Shown: positions 29,500 to 33,906 of the stretch, piece after piece | Layout of the letters: the number at the start of each line of letters is the position of its first letter | How positions within the stretch are numbered: the stretch's first letter is position 1 | Source of the DNA: GCA-020343675 sp964462945 | GTDB lineage: Bacteria; Planctomycetota; Phycisphaerae; Sedimentisphaerales; Anaerobacaceae | DNA length: 33,906 nt | Direction of reading: 5' to 3' | Assembly: GCA_964462945.1 (NCBI GenBank) | Contig: CAYWZW010000060.1 | Span: 1 to 33,906 of the forward strand | Notes under the pieces: generated by a model | Database searches by the model: none | Told to the model about the DNA's origin: nothing | The model's input: the letters and a program-made list of their open reading frames with translations, nothing else | Made by a program: the position numbers and the translations under genes

Positions 29500-30192
29500 A
29501 TGAAAGCAAGGCCAATCAGCAGGTTACACAAAACCACAACGTACCTTTTTGTGGTGGTCGCATCCGCCGTATGTCATAACCGGAGCTGTTTTGCTTTTGA
29601 GGACGGAGACTTTCAATTCTGGCAAACGGCGATCGCGTCTTTTGACCTGAATAAGGACTGGACGGTTGCCGTTGAATAGCAGCTTAAGTTTGGCAACGAT
29701 GCCGGCCACTTCTACTATCACCACACGGATCTTGGGTTTGTGTACGGGAGTCTCGCGGACTGGATAGACCTCGGATTCAATTACAAAGAAATATTCCTGG
29801 AAGAAAGCGACGGCCACTGGAGCCGGGAAAACCGGCCCCACGTGAATGTCACGTTTAGGGGCCGCCTGGGTGCGCTCGATTGGGCCGACGGGTCGAGGTT
29901 TGAATATCGCGACATGAAAAACGAAGAGGATATTTGGCGGTATGTCAACAGGCTTAAGGTCAAGCTGCCTTGCGAATTCACGAGATTCAAATTCCGACCC
30001 TATTTTGCAGATTACGTGTTTATCAACCTCGACGGGCAGACTTTTGACAAGAACAGGGTTTATTCCGGAGTGTCCTTCGAGCTGTCGAAAGACATAGAAA
30101 GCGAATTGTACTATTTTTGGCAATCGGGCAAATTGGACGACCAATGGCAGGATATGAGTGTTCTGGGACTTCAGTTGAAAATTTATTTCTAA
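29500..30192 (+). pseudogene. DUF2490 outer-membrane protein gene interrupted by one in-frame TAG
   Basis: A 231-codon frame from ATG 29500 is open except for TAG at 29677-29679 (codon 60). The part before it is a signal peptide (HKTTTYLFVVVASAVC, ending around CFA) and the first strand, FEDGDFQFWQTAIASFDLNK. The part after it continues in the same frame without loss: HHTDLGFVYG, WIDLGFNYKEIF, NRPHVNVTFRG and FEYRD, to a C-terminal GLQLKIYF typical of outer-membrane beta barrels. This matches DUF2490. The codon after GAA is TAG where homologues usually have an acidic or polar residue, so a single GAG-to-TAG change explains it. TAG ends at least three other genes here (12597, 15464, 27762), so recoding is unlikely. 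A sequencing error cannot be excluded. Confidence 0.7.
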
Positions 30193-30231
30193 TCCTTGCG
30201 CCCGGATGCGTTTCAAACGGTGAAGCGGAGG

Positions 30232-31362
30232 TTACGTTTTCATTGAATCCATCTCGATGAAGGCGACGGGCAGGAAGACAAAGACCGGCAGCCACGCCCA
30301 CAGCTCCGGCATGACCTTGTCGAAGACAACCTCCGTCGCAAGTATCTTGCAGACGAACGTGGCGATAAAGCACGCCCCCGTCAGGGTAAAGCTGATCAGG
30401 ACCGCCGACTTCATCGACTTCGGGTCACGACAGACCAGGATCGGCAGGCTGATCATGAGCATCACCAGGTTGATGAGCGGGTCGGTGATGCGAAAATGCT
30501 TCTGGCTGTAAAGCTGGGCCAGGTCTCTGACCTGCGTGCCCTGGGCGGCAAGGGCTTTTAATTGCCGCAGGGCCAGCAGAGTCTTGTGCTCGGATTTTCG
30601 CATGACGGGGATGACTTTCGCCGTGATGTCACTGGGGTAGGACGCGACCCTCTGGGGTCCCTTCTGCGAGCCTCTTTCGATGCGCAGCCCGTAGGGGGCC
30701 CACTGCCCGCTGTTCGGATCGATGCTGAATAGATCCCACTGGCTCGTTTGATCATTGTAAACGGCCTTTCCGGCGTCGATACGGGCGACGACCTCCCAGA
30801 CGCCGGGCCTGGAGGTCTCGCGGCGAAGGAGGACCGTCGGGTTGTGCAGCGTCGAGGTCTCTACGTCGAACCGTTGCGAGCATATCAGTGAGCCGCTGCC
30901 GTCGCTGATGAACTTGACGTCGTACGATTCCTGGCCGGGAATATCATCGTGACTGCGAACGAGCTTGTCGGCAAGCTGCGGGATGATCAATTCCTGGTCG
31001 ATGACCAGCGCCCCGCTCAGCAGCACGGCCAGAAGCACGATCGGGCCGATGACCCGCTTGAGGCTCACGCCCGAGGCCATCACGGCGACCAGCTCATTGG
31101 AGCGGACCATCTTGCCGAACGAGAAGGCCGCGGCCACGACCGTGATCATCCCGGCAAAGTCCCGAAAATACAGCGTGCAGTTGAGACCGTAAAAGGTCAG
31201 CACGTTTTTGATAACGGCCGCCGTGCCCAGGCCGATATGCTCGGTGAATTCGTCCAGCTTGACGAACAAATCGATGATGATTCGCAGCCCTATGAGAACG
31301 CAGAACGCGATGGCGTAGCCGACCAGGAAGTTCTTCGCAATGTATCTATCCAATATCTTCAT
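30232..31362 (-). CDS. LptF/LptG-family LPS export permease (second gene of pair)
   Basis: A 376-residue inner-membrane protein that, with its partner and the LptB ATPase, extracts LPS from the inner membrane for transport to the outer membrane. It has the expected six segments: three near the N-terminus (FLVGYAIAFCVLIGLRII, the VIKNVLTFYGL stretch, and VIGPIVLLAVLLSGALVI) and three at the C-terminus (LINLVMLMISLPILV, AVLISFTLTGACFIATFV, AWLPVFVFLPVAF). A periplasmic jellyroll lies between. The first helix motif LDRYIAKNFLVGY and MASGVSLKRVIGPI are family features. It lies 74 bases downstream of the other permease gene on the same strand, probably in one operon. Assignment to LptF or LptG individually is uncertain; by order it is more LptG-like. 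Confidence 0.85.
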   Translation of the reverse strand: MKILDRYIAKNFLVGYAIAFCVLIGLRIIIDLFVKLDEFTEHIGLGTAAVIKNVLTFYGLNCTLYFRDFAGMITVVAAAFSFGKMVRSNELVAVMASGVSLKRVIGPIVLLAVLLSGALVIDQELIIPQLADKLVRSHDDIPGQESYDVKFISDGSGSLICSQRFDVETSTLHNPTVLLRRETSRPGVWEVVARIDAGKAVYNDQTSQWDLFSIDPNSGQWAPYGLRIERGSQKGPQRVASYPSDITAKVIPVMRKSEHKTLLALRQLKALAAQGTQVRDLAQLYSQKHFRITDPLINLVMLMISLPILVCRDPKSMKSAVLISFTLTGACFIATFVCKILATEVVFDKVMPELWAWLPVFVFLPVAFIEMDSMKT

Positions 31363-31436
31363 GTTTGGGTCCCGCCTGTTGCGGGTCCTCGGCGTCGGCG
31401 CCGGGCTTGGGATTTCCCCAAAGGCCCCGGGTCATC

Positions 31437-33077
31437 TTAGTGTCTCAGCATCCGGGCGTATATCCCAAGGGCCAGCAGGGCCAAAAACCCCAGCCCCGTC
31501 CACATCAGGGTGATTCCGGAGACCGTCTGAGCGCTGAGGTTCTCGGTCAGTTGTTTGCCGCTCATAATACAGACGATCAGTACCGCCGCGGGCACGCAGC
31601 TTGCGCCGAACGCGCTGAGCAGATGTCCGCCCTTCTTGATGATACCCAGGCCGATGCCGATCAAGATCATCGGCACGCAGCCTATTCCGAACACCAGGCG
31701 AGAATGGATCTCGGCCTTGATTTCCACGAACGTCTTGCGGATCCGTCTTTCGAGCTTGCTCTGCATGTCCGCCAGGCTCGCGCTGGGCTCAAGGCCCCGG
31801 ACCTCTGATAACGCGCGGGCCAGTTTCTCCGTTCTTAGTGAGCCGCTCTCGGTCTTGAATTCATTGGCCCTGGCCTCCACAGCGGGGGGCGGGATCAGGC
31901 CGCGAATGACATAGCGCATGATCAATTGTCCCGACCCGGCGTCCTGGGCGCTGCGGATATCCATGGTCAGCGTCGGCGTCAGCTTGTCACCCTCGAGATG
32001 CAGCGAGGCCGCTGGACAGCTCAACGTGCGAAGGGGCCGCTTGCTGTCCGTCTGGTATTCCGTGACCACAACATTGTCGGAGAGCTCGACCTCGGCGCCC
32101 TGCACGCGGCATTGACCCGCCGTAAACTTGACGGAGTTCGGCTCGCCGAGCAACTCATAGAAGCCGTCGGTTTTCTCCGGCGGTCCCGCAGGTGCTCCGT
32201 CTGGTCTGGGGGCATTGGCCGTCCCGTCCTTGATGTCCTGTGCCAGCAGCTCGATGACCAGTTGTCCGTACATCTCGCGGGCCTGCTGGGCGATGGGAAA
32301 AAACTGCATCAGGTCGGCCTGGATTCTTCTCATTTCGTCTATCTTCTTGAACTTTATCTCATCACCCAACAGCGAGCCGACCTCCTTTGTCAGCGACCCC
32401 AACTCCGCGCCGCCCTCGCCCTCGGCGCCCATCTGGGTTGACTTGTACGCAGTGATTTTCACTTCGCTGAATGTCTCGTGCATGTTGAAAATCACTTTGG
32501 CCTCTTCGGCCATGATGATTTTTTCTATCTGATTGTTCTTCATTTCCGTCACGACCGCGCCCAAAAGCGTGCCGTTGTGCATGTTGGCCTGGTCGGCGTA
32601 AATGAGATACCGGCCGTCCGGCGGCAGCTCGTAGTAGCGTCTGCGCTCGATATTGCGGAAGAGTATCTGCTTGGCGTCGGTCTTGAAGGATTTTTCCGCG
32701 CGGTGCACGAAGACGGGCATGACGTAGAAGCTCAGGATGAGATTGGCAATCGCCACCATCATCGCCAGGGCCAGCCCGGGATACGTCATCGCCGGCAGGC
32801 TGATCCCGCTTGCCCGGCAGGCGTCGAGCTCGTTATCGTTGGCTAATCGCCCGTACACCAAGGCCCCGGCGAACAACGCCGCCATCGGCAGCACGAACGT
32901 CAGCGTGATCGGCAGAAAATAGCCCATCAGGTGGACCACCTGCCGAGGCCCGACCCCATATTCCTGAATCGGCTGGAGAATGCTGCCCAGGCTCAGGATG
33001 AGTGTCAGCGCAATCGCCGCGAGCATGAAAACCCGCAGAAGCTCCCGAAATATGTATCTATGCAGTGTAAAAAGCAT
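31437..33077 (-). CDS. LptF/LptG-family LPS export permease with enlarged periplasmic domain
   Basis: A 546-residue protein starting at ATG 33077, which follows the family N-terminus MLFTLHRYIFRELLRVF; upstream SD-like sequence is weak. Transmembrane segments flank a central region: about 15-35, 55-80 (FLPITLTFVLPMAALFAGAL) and 100-120, then three at the C-terminus (LVFGIGCVPMILIGIGLGII, FGASCVPAAVLIVCIM, GITLMWTGLGFLALLAL). The signature NDNELDACRASGISL follows the second helix. The periplasmic part is about 330 residues, far longer than the roughly 170 of typical LptF. It includes a Gly/Ala/Pro-rich linker and a segment TAGQCRVQGAEVELSDNVVV reminiscent of LptC/OstA strands. First gene of the lpt pair under the promoter at 33126-33153. 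Confidence 0.85.
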   Translation of the reverse strand: MLFTLHRYIFRELLRVFMLAAIALTLILSLGSILQPIQEYGVGPRQVVHLMGYFLPITLTFVLPMAALFAGALVYGRLANDNELDACRASGISLPAMTYPGLALAMMVAIANLILSFYVMPVFVHRAEKSFKTDAKQILFRNIERRRYYELPPDGRYLIYADQANMHNGTLLGAVVTEMKNNQIEKIIMAEEAKVIFNMHETFSEVKITAYKSTQMGAEGEGGAELGSLTKEVGSLLGDEIKFKKIDEMRRIQADLMQFFPIAQQAREMYGQLVIELLAQDIKDGTANAPRPDGAPAGPPEKTDGFYELLGEPNSVKFTAGQCRVQGAEVELSDNVVVTEYQTDSKRPLRTLSCPAASLHLEGDKLTPTLTMDIRSAQDAGSGQLIMRYVIRGLIPPPAVEARANEFKTESGSLRTEKLARALSEVRGLEPSASLADMQSKLERRIRKTFVEIKAEIHSRLVFGIGCVPMILIGIGLGIIKKGGHLLSAFGASCVPAAVLIVCIMSGKQLTENLSAQTVSGITLMWTGLGFLALLALGIYARMLRH

Positions 33078-33543
33078 TTCTACTTTTGGGTCAATGGTAT
33101 TTGGCCGATCGTTACCACGCAATACATATTATTCGCAAGACGCTGTTTTGCAACAAAATTCCGCGCCGTTCGCTTGCGACAATGGCAACGACCTCCTATG
33201 CAAATGCGTCTTCGGCCCGGGTGTTGATAGAGCTGTGTGCAGCTACTATATTGGCTGGATAATGGTGAAAGGGACAGGTGGATGGGCTGTCAAATTTTGA
33301 GCCCGGCCGATAGGCAGGCCGGGGAAGACAGAGTCCAAGGAAAAAGCCGGGAAAAAGAAGAAGATAGCAAAGCAGCCGGAAAACGGCGGCTGTCCTGAAT
33401 AATTGTCACACTTCGCCTAACACTAAAGCCCAGCGAGGGCGATGAGCCGTCCACTCCGGCGATTGGTTGGAATTGTAATCTGCTCTCTTCATATTCTATC
33501 CGCCACCCCAATTGTTCGCCAATTGCATCAAATCCCACGAAAA
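33078..33543. other. 466-base gene-free stretch upstream of the lpt genes
   Basis: It contains the lpt promoter, a perfect hairpin CCCGGCC/GGCCGGG (33302-33323), and an imperfect hairpin CAGCCG/CGGCTG-type (about 33373-33394) that could be a weak terminator for the radical-SAM gene. No convincing coding frame was found. Confidence 0.5.
33126..33153 (-). promoter_or_regulatory. Candidate promoter of the lpt operon
   Basis: On the minus strand: -35 TTGCAA (33148-33153), 16-base spacer, -10 TAATAT (33126-33131), about 50 bases before ATG 33077. Confidence 0.35.
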
Positions 33544-33906
33544 TCAATTGTGCCTGTTGTCCGAGTAACTCTTGAAGTTCGCGTATGCCTTAGCGTTCAG
33601 CCTGATATTTCTCCTGTATGAGAGATTGCCCACCAAGCTGATCAGCGGCTGACGGCGATGCCATAAGTTGCCCAAGGCCATGCGAAGAATGCGCGGCATG
33701 GAGTAAAAGTCCTGGTCGCACGAGATCATTTCTTCGATGATGCCGTCCAGAGACAAATGCTTATACCGAGCCACCGGGAAGGTTAGTGTGTAGTATTTCC
33801 AGTCTTCCGGGAACGCATCGAGGGCGAGGCGATCCTCGGATTTCATCTTGTCCCACAGGCGCGTGCCGGGCAAGGGAGTCAAAAACAGCACGTTGAGATT
33901 GTCCAC
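33544..33906 (-). CDS. C-terminal part of a B12-binding-type radical-SAM protein (partial at window edge)
   Basis: The last 120 residues of a larger protein whose 5' part lies beyond the right edge. LNVLFLTPLPGTRLWDKMKSE, given here as its core FLTPLPGTRLWDKM, is the end of the radical-SAM barrel in BchE/HpnJ-type enzymes (cobalamin-binding domain plus radical SAM). The following DAFPEDWKYYTLTFPVARYKHL segment and a helical, basic tail (MALGNLWHRRQPLISLVGNLSY) are typical of their C-terminus. The CxxxCxxC cluster motif would be upstream, outside the window. Reaction cannot be predicted from the tail. The next genes on the same strand are the lpt pair, more than 460 bases away. Confidence 0.7.
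   Translation of the reverse strand: MDNLNVLFLTPLPGTRLWDKMKSEDRLALDAFPEDWKYYTLTFPVARYKHLSLDGIIEEMISCDQDFYSMPRILRMALGNLWHRRQPLISLVGNLSYRRNIRLNAKAYANFKSYSDNRHN

Noticed and set aside
29677..29679. TAG recoding as an amino acid
   Set aside because: TAG is the natural stop of the genes ending at 12597, 15466 and 27764, so a recoded genetic code is not supported.
33129..33188. Nineteen-codon minus-strand frame starting at TTG just after AGGAGGT
   Set aside because: The ribosome site is strong, but the frame overlaps the proposed lpt promoter and has no recognisable sequence; it could be a chance or leader peptide.

Overview
The window reads as a chromosomal segment from a Gram-negative, saccharolytic bacterium, most likely a planctomycete of the Phycisphaerae/Sedimentisphaerales type. 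This is inferred from content: many Gfo/Idh/MocA oxidoreductases and xylose-isomerase-like TIM barrels with twin-arginine (Tat) signals, a PQQ-like beta-propeller opening with the planctomycete-style WPGWRGPRGDG, GLUG, HAF and VCBS-repeat secreted proteins, and an LptF/LptG pair implying an LPS outer membrane. No 16S or other marker gene is present to prove it.

Layout. 1-3217: a broken serine-hydrolase N-terminus, a secreted beta-helix (pectate-lyase-like) protein, and a small HAF-repeat protein on the minus strand. 3218-10596: a minus-strand run of two paralogous Tat-exported oxidoreductases and a DUF6807/PmoA-like protein, with a divergent Tat-exported TIM-barrel isomerase and a family-4-like glycosyltransferase. 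10597-17855: two divergent operons sharing a promoter region at about 14076-14184. The minus operon carries an enolase-superfamily enzyme, a cytoplasmic TIM barrel and a cytoplasmic oxidoreductase. The plus operon carries a cytoplasmic oxidoreductase, a Tat TIM barrel and a Tat oxidoreductase, and ends at a strong intrinsic terminator. 18176-27764: mostly envelope and secreted proteins (LVIVD/GLUG, SH3, rhomboid-TPR, PQQ-like, VCBS) plus an Xaa-Pro aminopeptidase. 27822-29403: promoter, TPP riboswitch, terminator and thiC. 29500-33906: a DUF2490 gene broken by one amber codon, the lptG/lptF pair, and the 3' end of a radical-SAM gene at the right edge.

How it may work together. The five oxidoreductases, three TIM-barrel enzymes, the enolase-superfamily enzyme, the DUF6807 protein and the beta-helix protein look like one carbohydrate-catabolic neighbourhood. 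It has an exported branch (Tat) and a cytoplasmic branch, as expected for oxidation/isomerisation/elimination chemistry on sugars or glycosides. The substrate cannot be read from sequence.

Beyond the genes, the window is rich in non-coding structure: several families of GC-rich nested palindromes, A/T-rich tracts with a 7-base period that often abut stop codons, a candidate orphan structured RNA (about 23348-23590, minus, with its own promoter and terminator), a candidate structured leader upstream of the rhomboid gene (23154-23233), and a TPP riboswitch whose L5 loop appears enlarged by an extra hairpin.
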